The notes beneath the pieces are model-generated. The model did not search any database. It saw only the letters and a list, made by a program, of their open reading frames with translations, and was not told the origin of the DNA. From contig JBBPSI010000208.1 of NCBI GenBank assembly GCA_038093515.1, forward strand, positions 1-43,244: a stretch of 43,244 bases of DNA, written 5' to 3'. A program made the position numbers and the translations under genes. Of this stretch, positions 25,079-36,610 are shown piece after piece. This DNA is from Butyriboletus loyo (taxonomy: Eukaryota > Basidiomycota > Agaricomycetes > Boletales > Boletaceae). Every line of letters starts with the position of its first letter. Position 1 is the first letter of the stretch.

Positions 25079-26609
25079 TTAATGCAACGTTTGAGTCCGC
25101 TCCAAGCCCAGCTTGAGCGACTCTAGTATCTCTAAATTCGCCTGGCGCTTCGCTTCGATCGATCCCCCAAGGGCATCTTCCCACCATCGTTCGCCTTCGG
25201 GTACGTCACGCCATTTACCTCGGAGGAACGCACGAAAATTTTCCATGCTTCCATGAGGGGGTACCCGGAGCGATTGAGACTTGATCCAATTTGGCGGGGG
25301 GTCGGCGTGTGAGTACGAGCGCGCGCCCACGCTATCGATGGCGCTGTCACGATCAGTATCACCGTCGTCATATGGTTTCGTGAATCCTTCCGATGCGAGG
25401 ACGACAGCGGGTGGGGCGGTGATACGATCTAATTTGAAACAGACCTGGGACACGGCGACGCAATGCAAGATCGCTCCGTCCGGTTCGACAATAGGGGCTC
25501 GACCCGTACCGCCAAGGCCGTTGGCATTTGTGTGGATGATGGCAGCGACGGCGTGTTCGACGTTGGCGGACCCATTTTGGGAGGGAGGGAACCCATCAAT
25601 GGGAGTGGATGGGGTGCTGGAGTGGGGCGAGGAGTGGGTGGTATGTCGACGGCTTGGACGCGTGACGTAGCGTGCCACGAGGTATAGCTGTAGAAAAAAA
25701 CAAATTATCAGCCTCAGGACTCAAAAGCATCGACGAACTTACCCATTTATGGTCCCAGGAGCCGATCGTGAGGCGGACCTCGTACCGCATTAAGGGTTGG
25801 ATCTCACGAAGGAAGTGATAGTGGGTTGCTGCGGAAGCGAGGAGTCAAGGTCCTCAGTCGGACTTGTCTGGACCAGTGATATGAGGCGCGGACTTACCAC
25901 CGAGGGCCATCTGTCCTCCGCTACGACCGCAGGCGGGGAAACACTTGACCAGTATCATTGCGCGCGCTTTATCGAATGCCTAATTGAAGGACCGGTTGGT
26001 TCACGCTGGGAGGCAAAAGAAAAAAAACGTGCCTTGGCATAACTCGAGTTGCTGAGGTGCATCCCGAACACGTCGAGATCGTCGATACCTGGATAAAAAC
26101 ATTGGATCGCACGAGTCCGCACGGAAATAAATTTGAGAGACGCACTCGCCCATCGCCTGTACACCGCGTCCAATTGGAATGGGTTAGCGCCGACAGGCGA
26201 GAGGTTTTCGCCCCATGTGGTGAGCGCACGCGTTCGTTCCTTCTCGGAGGCAAATACAAGCCTCAAACGCAACGCCAAATAATCCAGTCTCGCCACGAGT
26301 ATGGGCCAGAACACACGAACTGCAGAGAAGGGGGTTGAGCGGGATATCCCCCATATGTCCCACTCCCGGACAGGAAAAAGGCTTGCGGCGAGACTCACTG
26401 TGCCATATGCACGGCAGAGACCCAAAGTTGATGATAAGCAAGACGTAAGCGACATATTTGAGGATGGAAAGTAACCCAGTGCGCGGTGAGCGGTCGAAGA
26501 GAGACTTAAGGCGCGCATTTACTTTCATGAGGTCTCCCCAGCCCCGCACGGGTATGGCGGGTATCTTGGTGGCCAGAGCGACGACACCCCTGGGTGTGTA
26601 TGGTGGCAT
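25079..26609 (-). CDS. THEM6-like hot-dog thioesterase superfamily protein, membrane anchored
   Basis: Six exons (26609-26399, 26319-26146, 26088-26033, 25979-25898, 25828-25743, 25687-25079) give 405 aa. An N-terminal helix LLSILKYVAYVLLIINFG anchors the protein. It is followed by RVFWPILVARLDYLALRL, then the hot-dog core: DDLDVFGMHLSNSSYAKAFD (the THEM6 D-x-N-x-H-x-NNS-like helix entry), THYHFLREIQPLMRYEVRLTI and GSWDHKWLYLVARYVTR. A Ser-rich insertion splits the late strands, and HCVAVSQVCFKLDRITAPPA supplies the last strand. Substrate is unknown. The intron after YAK has a GC donor (AAG|GCACGT), the only choice that keeps frame. The start is the ATG that gives a short cytosolic tail before the helix. 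Confidence 0.85.
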
Positions 26610-28267
26610 TGGAAACTTGTCTTGAGGAGGGTGGTTGCGCAGTCTGACTGAGCCTTGCTTTTGTATCAGCACAAGGCTGTTGGCGTCTAAGTTGATGCCG
26701 GAAGTTTTTCGGTCTAACCGGCCTGATACGCACGATCAACAGAAGTTCAATGGTCAATCAGTTTCAAAAATGTTTCGTTGTTCGCCCGCCCCGCCTCGGA
26801 AGGTAACCAGTACCTTGTAGTATCCCTTAAAGCATCCGTCTCATCGAATCTACAGTTAGTTCCATTTTGTTCAATGGCTCTTGCTGACTCAGATCCGAAA
26901 AGTTGTCTCAAGCCTTGGACCATTTCGCTTTCAACACAACGCTGGGGCCGGTGGCTAAACTAAACAAGTCTCAAGACTCCTGGAACCCGTTGTTCACCTA
27001 AACCTGTCGCCCAGAATGAATCCGCTAGCAGCTGTCATCGCGACTTATACCCTTTTGGGGGGTGGAAATGGAGTCTCATATATCTGATAAGGGACTATCA
27101 ATACCATACTTGCACCGATGCGGGAACCCTATGGGTCGTCGAGTCGTTCTGAAACGCCAGCACACACGACGTGTAATCTTCACTTTGAGTTCACCGCCTC
27201 AACCACGCACGCGAGCACAAACGACGCAGATCAGCACCATGTGTTCCTGGGCCCGATAAATAATCTTGGATTGCTTCGCCAGTGTTCCACTCAAGTATAG
27301 CTTTGGGTTCACCGCAGTTTAACGGACACATACCATTGTTCCTAATCCAATCCCTCTCCGGGGCTCCATGTCCATTGGACTGTACGTGTACTGACTCCAG
27401 TGCCTTGAGCGATAAGATCTTGCTGGGACTCAGATGAGCCGACATGTATGGATACGTACTAGTAAGCTGAATTAGGAACAGTGCTATTTGTCCGATAGAC
27501 CAAAGGTCAAAGTAAACCTCAAACTAAGCGGAAGCGGTCCGACAATTTTGGATTGATCAGTCGTAGCTTGGGCACGATCAAACGGGCATCATTCCTTAGT
27601 GCTGTGCCAGTGGAAATGCCCGCCGCTCTTTGACGTGCGACAGTGAAGCAAAGCGAACAGGAATATGAAAACACAAGAAAAAGTATACTCGGACTGGAAA
27701 CGAGCGGAGGATCTCAAGCCTCGCGGGTAGGATGACCCTGTTCGTTGTCGATATGGGACTTTTACCATACTTGCTCATGAAATGATGCAGGGTTGCAGTG
27801 AATCGAAACTTTTAGCCGAGACTCACCAATCTTGACCAAGGTAAACCAAAGCTATTAGGCCAAAGTTAAAGGCGAAAAACGGCATTTTTGGATCGTACGT
27901 CATTCCTTAGTGCTGCGGAAGCGCCCGCCGTTCTTTTCGTGAGTAACGGAGTAAACCTCAGGCTGGGATAAGTGTCTTCTCAAAACGCCGATTCCGGATA
28001 CCTACTCCCTTGAGTTTGACCATATTTACTGATCAAAAGCATTGGCAAGACATGATCCTGTCCTGTGTGCACAACCATCTATCTGTCTCGACATCTCGTA
28101 GAGTGCTAACCGTTCGGATTGTGCAGGTCATACTGAATGCTCGAGGATATGTTCATCCCACAGCGAGCGCCCCAGAGCCAAAAAAAACGTTGTTCGCAGT
28201 CCTCGACATGAATACAAATCGATAAACATCAAAAGTATCGCAAAACCAAACTTTGGCGATCCTAACC
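26610..28267. other. Region between thioesterase and kinase genes
   Basis: Apart from the kinase-like fragments described separately, I see no gene. Two related short segments beginning ATTCCTTAGTGCTG occur at about 27,590 and 27,901, each followed by a similar GCCCGCCG(C/T)TCTTT stretch. They form a diverged direct repeat about 310 bp apart. Confidence 0.4.
26850..27850 (-). pseudogene. Degenerate protein-kinase-like remnant
   Basis: Short minus-strand fragments recall kinase subdomains but do not join into an open gene. Near 27,830 there is an L-V-K-I-G block before a GTGAGT donor, then SKYGKSPISTTNRVILPARL (27,778-27,710), an activation-loop-like segment. Near 27,510-27,460 there is FDLWSIGQIALFLIQLTS, like subdomain IX. 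Stops and frame changes separate them. It lies just downstream of an intact kinase gene on the same strand, so an old duplicate is possible. The call rests on short motifs only. Confidence 0.3.
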
Positions 28268-31200
28268 TCACATTGCCGTCGGCTTCTGCGCTCCTCGCTC
28301 AAACTGCAATCCCGCTAACATGACTGTGTCACCTACGACATCGTGACCACTCAGCGTGATGCACGACACCTTGCTCGCAAACGTCCCCTGGCCCACATCC
28401 ACCCATCGCACCGGTCCGGCGTTCTCACTCTTGACTGCCCGCTCCATAGTATACATACCCCACGGCTCGCCCTTTTCCCGACCTGCAAACACGTTGAATT
28501 GTCCCCGACCATCGGAATTATTTTCTGACACAAACACCGCCCAATCCGGTGCATCCAGTGTCCCAACCACTGCAGAGGAAAAGCACCTGTCAGGCTCATC
28601 AAATGACCGCACAATGCGTCACTCACCCAGAATCAAGTCTTCTCTTCGAATTGCATGGCACGGCGCGTACACTTCCAGAATGAGGTCCACGTACTGCTTA
28701 AACCACGTCATGGGTGCTTCTGAATGATCCATGTACCGGTGCACCGTCTTTTCCACGCACAAATGCGCAGACGCTTTCCCTTGGACGAGCGGAAACGTAT
28801 ACTGTCGCGCGATTCGTTCCCTAGTCGATTCACCTCGTTAGTACCGGCATGGTCCCCAGGACACGACACGTACGGATGCGACCGATCGCCTCGCGTCTTG
28901 AACGTCAAAAATACGGAAATGGCGTCAAGACCGCGCTGTGCCACACTCCGCTTTCCGTCCTCCCGCTTCTGTACCTCAAACTTGCCATACCCATACATGG
29001 ACGGCAAGTGACGGAGTCGCTCCTCGCAACTCTGGAGAGGGTCAATCGCATTGAACAACGTGATAAACTCGCCCTTGGGCTTGGAAATGTATCCGACTGC
29101 ACCAAGTTCGACGCGCGTCGGGGACCATAGAGGGAGCGTCACTGAGAACCAGGACGTTCTGGTTCAGCATCCCGTACACCTTCAGGGATACAAACTTACG
29201 TGATTTGTGGAATGCATGATTTGACCCCACAAGGAGGCGATAGTTTTCCTCGTTTCTCGTGTCCACATCCAAGTCTTTGGTCGGAGAGGGTGTGGGCGTG
29301 TCTTTATCCTGGTATTCAAAGACACCCGATGGCACTTGCGTCAAGACCATCATGCCCTCTGCGTGGTTGATCCCGTTGAGGTGACCTGGTCCGGGACTGG
29401 TCAACGGCACGTCTGTCATACTGTCCATGTTCTCTTCCTCGACGTCGGTCGTCATACTCTCAGGGGCAGTCTCATACTGTTCGTCCGCAGGTGAAGACTC
29501 TGTCGACGCAAGTGCCGACCCAACATTAATCATTGGGGTCGAAGCACGACGAAATTGAGGGCTACCATGGCTTTGTAGTCTCCAAACTTCTTCTAATGAA
29601 GCCGAAACGCTTGCAAACGATGGCCGATGACTGGGTTCGCGGACCCAACATGAGTGCACTAGATTCGAAACCGCGTTGGCGACCTCCGCAAACCCAGTTA
29701 GCACTGGAATCGGCGGACGCTCGTCCTTGTCTAGAGTGACACCACCATCAATATCGACCGTTAAATTCATCGAGGTTGGGTGCACTCACTCAACACGAGC
29801 TCACGGATAGCGTTGTCGTCCAACGTCGCCCAAGGGAGCTCACCCATTCCGAGTATCTCGACGCAACACATAGCAAACGCGTACACATCCGCAACGTTTG
29901 TCGGCCGGCCATCGCCCATCAGCATCTCTGGGGCCCTCCATCGAATTCTATCTAAGAAGAAATGCGATGTGAGCGCTTGAGCTTCCACACATGTAGACCT
30001 TGTGTCATCAAACCACTCACGCGGCTCGGGCTGCTTGCATGACTGATGCGCTTCCGACTTGATTTCACACTGGCCAAGATCAGAGAGAACACACCGCCCG
30101 TTCTCGTCGACCAGCACGTTCGCCGCCTGTTAAAGAGGGTCAGCCACCGACGCCAAATATGTATAAAAGCTACCCACCCGGAGATCCCCATGCAACACTC
30201 CACATCCGTGCAAATACGCCATTCCCTTGGCAATCTCATAAATACACCTCAACGGATCTACACGCACCGCTGCCTCGTTTCTCACCGCTGCCACCCTCGC
30301 GCACTTGAGCGACGCCACGAGATTGCCTCCACTACAAAACTTGCTCACAAAGAACCACGGCTTCTCCCCCACCGCACTACTTGCACCATACAATGGTAAC
30401 ACGTTCGGATGCTCGAGCGCGTTCCACAGTTCAATGTGGCGCACAAACGCCTCCCGCGATACACTGTGCGACAACACCTTGATTACGACACGTCGTTGGC
30501 GCCAATGGCCAAGATACACATCCGAAAAGAAACCGACGCCAATCTTGCGCGTACGAATAACTTCGTATCTGTCGGTCATGCGTACGTGTGTGCATCAACC
30601 AAGGCCAAAGCGGGGATCACGGTGACATACCTTGTAATCGTCCAACTCGGCAGCTCCGGCGCACCAACCACGCCAGTACCTTCGCCAAGTCCCACCTGCT
30701 CTGCTTCACCCCAAGGTTGCTCCATGACAGCACTCGTCAGCCTCGCCATCGCCTCGATCCCACTCTGCATGAATTTCCTATCGAGTTCGGTATTCCCCAT
30801 ATCCACACCATGCTGCCCGCGTTCCAATGCGATGGGCTCGTTTCCATACTCTCCCATTTCGGTGTTCAACATCCGCCGAAGCGTCTCGGCAGCCTCGGGA
30901 ATCTCTCCTCGCGCGACTTGCAAACAACGAACCATCGCCACGTCATTGTGCGCATCCAACACACTCGCCAACGTCCCTCGAAGGGTAACCTCGTCCGCGG
31001 CCGCATCCACTGAATCTTGGGCCCGGTGTACCTCCACGAGCGCGTGCATGGGAGTTGCTGGATCAGTGGCCACTCTCTCCGTCTTCGTGGTCGTTGTCCT
31101 TGTTGTCCTTGTTTTGGTCTCTGCCACGACAAACGTGGCCCTGGTCGGCGTCGGCGTCGGCGGTGCAGACACAATGGGATCCGTCGCGTCAGACGGACAC

Positions 31201-32323
31201 CCCGTTGACAATATAGACAATGTCGGCGTGTTCTGTCCAAATCCAGATCCAAACCCAGTCGACATCAGCTTTCCCATGATTGACAACGGACCTACAATCG
31301 TCGGTAGTGGTGACTGGATCGGCGGTCCATACGCAGGTGGAGGCGTCAAACAGCCTCCATCGTCACCATCGCTTTCCTGGCCTACAGTTCCATGTGGACG
31401 CCCGTTCATGTTCACCGATGTACCATCCATTGCGAGGCCCAAAGCATTCTCACCCGAGAACCCCGCCACCATATCTTTTCCCCACGGCTGCACTTGCTGC
31501 TCATACATCATTGCATAGTGCCTTTGAATCATCTGATGGTCCAATGACAGCAGCGCCTGCACCTCCTGTGCGAACCGTTTCGACTCGCTCGCCGCCGAGC
31601 ACACCGCGTGATATATGCGGATTTGGATAGAGTTCTGTCGACGCAAAGTCACTGAGCACGCATACAACTAAAAGGAATACGAGACACTTACCCCAAACCT
31701 TGAAGCAGCGTCCGTGATCGCCTCGTTGCACGCTGCAAGCTCCCTCGCAACCTCTTCCCTCCTCACGTACCGCTTCAAAAACGGTCGGTGGAGCTGCGTC
31801 TCGAGAAACGTCCGGATCTGCAAGGCAACGTCAGTCGAGAAAAAAAAGCACAATCCAAGTCCATCCTGACATACCTGGACAAGTGCACCACACAACTGTT
31901 GAACAGGCTCAGCAAGAGCTATGGCAGTCTCCACACCTGCTTCGTCAATCTCGCACCGAACAGAATAGAGGAGCGCCGCACAACGCTCCGCGAGACGCAG
32001 GCAAGAGAGACGGTTTGTCTGTTGAAGCAATGCATCAGAAGGAGAATATTTGCGGGTCTAAACCAACGAGGCACTCACATCGACCTTTTGACATGCGTCC
32101 CAAACGCTCAGCAATGCCTTGGCCGCCTCTTCGAGACCGGGAAGAGGTGCGAGCGAAAAAATGTCTGTGGATATAGAGAGCGTATCCTTGATCACTGGCG
32201 CGAGCTCGTGACCGACAAACTTGGCTAACATAGGTTCAGCAAGGGAACTTGCCCGCAGAATCAGTTCAACAACATACCCGATTCTTTCGCCCTGACGAGT
32301 ACTTCGCCAACAGGCGACAACAT
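28268..32323 (-). CDS. TKL-like protein kinase with MLKL-type N-terminal helical bundle
   Basis: Twelve exons (32323-32278, 32224-32079, 32018-31875, 31817-31692, 31667-30631, 30568-30178, 30126-30021, 29951-29790, 29730-29200, 29141-28883, 28820-28627, 28569-28268) sum to exactly 1147 codons plus stop. Residues about 1-155 (LPGLEEAAKALLSVWDACQ, LAERCAALLYSVRCEIDEAG, IRTFLETQLHRPFLKRYVRR) are amphipathic helices in the manner of the MLKL/HeLo-like bundle frequent in basidiomycete kinases. The kinase spans about 500-770: degenerate G-loop GVGFFSDVYLG, VVIKVL lysine, HGDLRAANVL catalytic loop (non-RD), SDLGQCE in place of DFG, and RWRAPEM. A conserved C-terminal block has VELGAVGYISKPKGEFITLF. 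In the family the bundle can target membranes and drive regulated cell death; that role here is inference. Confidence 0.85.
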
Positions 32324-32647
32324 GGTGATGGTCTTGGCCGGCAAGATAGACGTGATCGCCAACGAAACGTACTATGGCCCCGATCCTCAATGTCCGATAA
32401 AAAGCAACCGCGAAATAGACACACCTTTTCGGCCCTGTTATACCCGTCTCGTTGCGTTTGCGCGTCCGACACATCGCCGTGCTTCGGGCCCATGCGGAAA
32501 AACAGGGATCCATGCTTCGTTCTGTCCTTCTCGTGCGTTTGTGTGGCAGACTGCTTCGAATCCACATCTAGGCGCTCTATGGCTTCCCCTGCCTTGACGT
32601 CACCCGCACGTTCTCCTTCCCGACCGTCTGCATGTACCAACTCACCC

Positions 32648-34484
32648 TTATCGCCATTCTGCACCGAATAGGAAGATTGGCACCCACCGGTACCGTGGCT
32701 CAAATCTTTGCTCTGTTGTTTCATAGTGCTCCCTGAGTTCCTCCGCGCCCAAAAGGTCCTCGAACGGAGCCCCTCGCGCTCCGCTTCCTCGATTCCGATA
32801 CCGAGCGAGCACAAGGAAGGGCAAGTACTTATGTGCGATTGCGACGAGGATACCAAGAGTGATTGTGATTGTGACTGCGATGGGCCAGACAGACACGAGG
32901 CGTACGACGTGGACGAGTGCGTCGACGCATCGCTGAATCGACGACTGCGCCTACCAAGTTGTTCGTGTCCATGCCCGTTATGTCCAGTCACTTGATCTTG
33001 TACGGGCGTCTAATCGGCAAATAATCCGGATCAACAAGTGCCACGAGAACAAGACATGCACTCACTGCTCCATCGGGAATAAACCTATTCGCGTTCCCGG
33101 GTAAATTGACACGATACGAGTGGCGGCGCGTCAAATTGATGACAGACCCCGTCTCGACAGGCGGTGGCCCGAGATCCACTTCACCGTACCCAAAGATATC
33201 ATTTTGTATCCTTGACTTTGTCTCAAGTGCCATGGGCATGGGTACAGCACGAGGGACAGGAATGCCCTCCATCTCGTAGCCAACGTTGGCACCCATCGGC
33301 GCTCGAACAAGGCTAGGCGTCAACGGATCTGCAAAGCCATCACCTACAGCCTTGACGCCATCAAACGACGCACGAATCTCCTCGTCCAGAAACGCGCCAG
33401 GACCAACCCCGCCACGCTCGTAGCGGTCTCGAAACGCTAACGTATTCCAATATTCGGGCTGGGCGGAGCCTGTTCCCATCGCACCGCCGAGCTCACCGTG
33501 GGCGGTGTGGGGATTGGATACCTGGAACTGCTGCACGACACTGTCCCAGTCGTTGACCCAGCCTCTTCGACCACCCCACCAGCGGATCGGGGCTTCGTTC
33601 AGAGGGGTTGAGTTGCCCTCGACCACGGTCGACGTGTCCTGGACAAACGAATGACCGCCAGGCGTGGGACTACCCAGTGTGGACGTGTGAGGACGCGATT
33701 CAGCACCCAGAGAGATACGCCTGCTGCGTGGATCATCTGGAGGGGACGAAACGACCTGTATAGCATACGGGCTCCCAAAGGATTGTTGAATAAGTGATTG
33801 GGTACGAGGATAGCGAGGAGGCGAAGGTATTGTTCGAACGGGGGAGCTTTGAGGAAGATGGAAATGTGATTGAATGGGTTGGGGTGGTGGACGGAGAGGA
33901 CGGGGCTGGAATTGAGAACGAGTCTATGTTGCATGGAGAAATTAGAGTGTGCACACACGGACAAGCAGGGAACAACGTACACTGTGGATTGAGGCAGGCG
34001 AGCCTTGCCTTGGACTGTTGGAAGAAGGCGAGAGGGGATGTGAACTATGGGACATGGAGGACTGAGATGGACCTGCGATGGGAGACGAAGAAAGCAGAGG
34101 AGAGGAGCTGGGGAAGGGTATTCCATGCGCCAACGGACTGTTACTTGGACTGGGATGGTGTGCATACACAGGATGTGGTTGGGTAGTAGTCGTGACGGGG
34201 GAACGCTCAGGGGAGCGAGAGAAGGAAGGAGTGCATGGGCGAGTGACACCAGGAACCAACCGAGGAGAGGTGGACAGTGCCGAGTCGGGACGTTCTCTGA
34301 GAGGAGAGAGTGTGTCAGATATCTCACCGACGAGCGAGTTGCGGGGAGTATGCCCAGAGGGGAGGGTCGGAGAGAACGCGTTGGGAGAGAGACTGAGAGG
34401 AGAAGGAAGACGCGGAGAAGTGCTCTGATAGGAAGTTACGCTCGTCGGGCGGGGCGAGCGCGTGGATGAGACAGGGACGGTCAT
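32648..34484 (-). CDS. Ser/Pro-rich protein with C-terminal membrane anchor
   Basis: Preferred model: exons 34484-33981, 33923-33066 and 32950-32648, 554 aa. The N-terminal 170 residues are Ser/Pro-rich and probably disordered. A middle part holds IRWWGGRRGWVNDWDSVVQQ and a Gly/Met/Pro region. The last exon supplies a helix (VWPIAVTITITLGILVAIAH) and a charged tail with FEDLLGAEELREHYETTEQR. No family is recognised. An alternative acceptor at 33010 gives a 241-codon hydrophilic exon running to 32266, but that would overlap the start of the kinase gene. The two genes lie head to tail, 325 bp apart, and a fusion cannot be fully excluded. Confidence 0.6.
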
Positions 34485-35983
34485 GTAGAATGAAAAGAAT
34501 ACTAGCCATCTCTGACGGGTTTTTATACGCCGAGGAATATATGACGTCGTATTAGTCCGGATGCAAAGTACTACTAGTAGACTGACCGGATTGAAACGCT
34601 GATGCTGACACTGGCACCAATCAAGACAGCGCGTTCACTATCCAGTTAGTACAGGACTCACAGCAAGCTCACCACGAGCGATCGCAGCTGGTTTCGAATG
34701 GGTGTGGCAGATTCAGGTTGGAATTCCGAGTGTCACTCATCAGTTGAGTAGCGACTATTTGGGACAGTCGTTGGCAAAATAACACGGATTGACCTTACCG
34801 TTGATGACACGGATTGACTGTACTGTGGTATGCACCAATAACCCCAATACGGATGTAAGGGTGTTGGCCGAAATGACTCTTATATACTCTCCTCCACGGT
34901 CCTTCCACCGCTCTCCTGTTGATGCTATCTCTAATCGCTGCCCGCCAAAGTGCTGGCCTCCTGCCCCTCCCACTGCCACTCCTCGTACCTCTCCGCACCT
35001 CAGTTACCAACTCGACGTCTGTGACCTTTGAATGTTGGAACATTTGATCCCTCAACCCCAGTGGAAACTTGCTATGCGCAGAGGTCGTCGGGCGGCGCCG
35101 AAGGGTCCGGGTCGGGCGGGGAGCGCGCAGGAGGGTCCTAGATAGCTTAGGCGTCCAATCCGAGCGTTTTTCCCCCGCGAGACGACGAGCAGTGCCGTGG
35201 TGGTGTGTTTGTGAGGTGGTAAGCTTTTGCCAGAGATGCCGAGCGCTTGCCGAAAGAACTGTAAGTCGGCAGTCCAGGACCGTCAATTTTCCAATCAGCT
35301 CACGCCGAGGCCTCGCAGGAGCCAAGCTCTCTCTCCCGCTAAAATGGAGAGCGCCCCTCAGCCCCGTCCGCAAATTGACAGTCCATTGGCTCTTTCGAAC
35401 GTTTTACGGACCGTTTTAACGTCACGTGACGTGCGCGGACCCTGGTCGGTCGGTCGCCGTTCGAACTCGACTCCCCGAAGCGGGCTGCGGGCGGCGCGAA
35501 CGAACGAACACGAGCGTGCCCAACGGACGAACGGAAAGTAGGGATAACACAAAACAACGATAGGGATACACAAAACGACGACTACGAGATGAGGACCAGT
35601 CGGGTGCAGAACAAAGATGGGATGGAGATGGGGCACATGGGGCGGTGTGGATAGCACAGTGTGTGGGTGTGTGTAGACAGGTCTGAAATGTGAAAGGTCA
35701 CTGCATGGCGAAGCAAGAGCTTGAAGGCTTTGCACAGAGGTGCAGATTACACAGGGGTTATGAGCCTGCTTTGGTAGCCAATCCTAGGTAATCTGAACCT
35801 CAGATCTACACCCAAAATGACCCAATCAGGAAATAGGATTTGCTATATGGAAACACCACTCTGAATATGAATATTATCATTGGTATATACTGTAGATCTA
35901 TGAAGATTTGATCAAGTTATGAGAAAAATAGAAATAATATGTATCAATGTATTTTGAGATATTACACTGTTTTCTTAAATACC
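34485..35983. other. Last unique chromosomal DNA before telomeric insertions
   Basis: About 1.5 kb upstream of the anchored protein gene. The part at about 35,060-35,540 is GC-rich with CpG-dense, CT/GA-asymmetric sequence, consistent with a promoter. The final 240 bp (35,740-35,980) are strongly AT-rich. No spliced gene could be supported; the long minus open frame at 35,373-34,795 is Arg-rich and looks like a composition artefact. Confidence 0.5.
35419..35432. promoter_or_regulatory. 14-bp palindrome with E-box core
   Basis: ACGTCACGTGACGT is a perfect palindrome centred on CACGTG, the site bound by bHLH (Cbf1/Pho4-like) and some bZIP factors. It sits about 0.9 kb upstream of the minus-strand gene starting at 34,484. 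Binding is inferred from sequence only. Confidence 0.45.
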
Positions 35984-35994
35984 TTAGGGTTAGG
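35984..35994 (+). repeat. Interstitial telomeric repeat at element junction
   Basis: TTAGGGTTAGG directly follows AT-rich unique DNA and directly precedes the 3' end of the first Penelope-like unit. On the plus strand this is the G-rich strand pointing right, as at a right-hand chromosome end. It is best read as a fossil telomere to which an element was added. Confidence 0.75.
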
Positions 35995-36057
35995 AGGGAG
36001 CAACGACGAGCCGAAGGCGAGGAGTTGCGGTGATTAGTACTGCGTGAGTGGGGATTT

Positions 36058-36140
36058 ACCACAGGTAACAGGACTGAGGGCATCCAAGCCGTCAATCCAT
36101 CCTGTTTCGTCCCCAGCGGGACTCATCAGACCTTGGTGGT
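36058..36140 (-). ncRNA. Hammerhead ribozyme, family 2
   Basis: Read on the minus strand. Core CTGATGA (plus 36129-36123) and GAAA (36108-36105) flank a 5-bp stem II, GTCCC-GCTG-GGGAC. Stem III pairs CAGGA with TCCTG. Cleavage would follow GTT at 36067, and stem I pairs AGGT with ACCT, a bulged G, then ACCA with TGGT. All invariant core bases are present. Stem I is the open stem (type I), as in hammerheads of Penelope-like elements. Confidence 0.9.
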
Positions 36141-36167
36141 AGTGAACGTCAGAAAGCCGACGCACCG

Positions 36168-36175
36168 TTTATATA
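36168..36175 (-). promoter_or_regulatory. TATA box of the family 2 unit
   Basis: Minus-strand TATATAAA lies about 30 nt upstream of the hammerhead stem I. A transcript starting at the usual distance would begin almost at the ribozyme. Confidence 0.5.
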
Positions 36176-36583
36176 TCTAGCGATACGGTGCACGGACCAA
36201 GCATATTATTACGAAGTGTGAGAGAAAGTAAGGACGTATCTGGAGCATTGCGTCATTGCGTGGGATACGGTCTCACGAGAAGACACGGGGACCTGGTTGC
36301 CTGGGTGACAATCAGTTAATTTCCGCTCGCTTACTACGCGGTTCTAGACCTCCGGGCCGACATGCCGTATGACGTCATGATCTAGACCCTCGGCCCCTTC
36401 GGGCCGGCGGTAACCCCCATGCCGGGGGTGGCCGCTTGATAATCCTAACCGAAGTAGCCGGTTCAATAGCCGACCGGTGTTCGGTTGCCTAAAAGGCCGA
36501 GTTGCCGGATGCCGGACTATTCCCACGCCACATCACGTGGTTGGTTCCGCACGGCCCGAAGGCCGGGGGTCCCGGGTATAGCC

Positions 36584-36605
36584 GGTTAGGAGGAAACAAA
36601 AAAGC
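36584..36605 (-). repeat. 22-bp stub of a family 1 element 3' end
   Basis: GGTTAGGAGGAAACAAAAAA plus GC copies only the last bases of the family 1 3' terminus. It is followed at once by GTTAGGTTAGG and a complete unit. It looks like an extremely 5'-truncated insertion buried by the next addition. Confidence 0.6.
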
Positions 36606-36610
36606 GTTAG

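Larger units (their letters stand above)
35990..36589 (-). mobile_element. Penelope-like pLTR unit, family 2 (centromere-proximal)
   Basis: A unit of about 600 bp lies between GGTTAGG at 35989 and GGTTAGG at 36584. On the minus strand it has, in order, GC-rich hairpins, a TATATAAA box, a hammerhead ribozyme and a 3' end with an imperfect hairpin (GCAAC/GTTGC outer stem, GCC-GAA-GGC inner) ending in CCTCCTAACC. The order matches the family 1 units to the right, while the sequence differs almost throughout. It carries no coding capacity, so it is a solo or truncated unit. The shared CCTCCTAAC end is the best sign of common descent. Confidence 0.65.

Noticed and set aside
32266..33009. 241-codon hydrophilic exon as the true end of the anchored protein
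   Set aside because: It would run 58 bp into the kinase coding start on the same strand; the alternative exon with a transmembrane helix leaves a normal spacer. Kept only as a possibility in the findings.
34795..35373. 192-codon Arg-rich minus frame
   Set aside because: Composition artefact of GC-rich upstream DNA; no motifs or introns.
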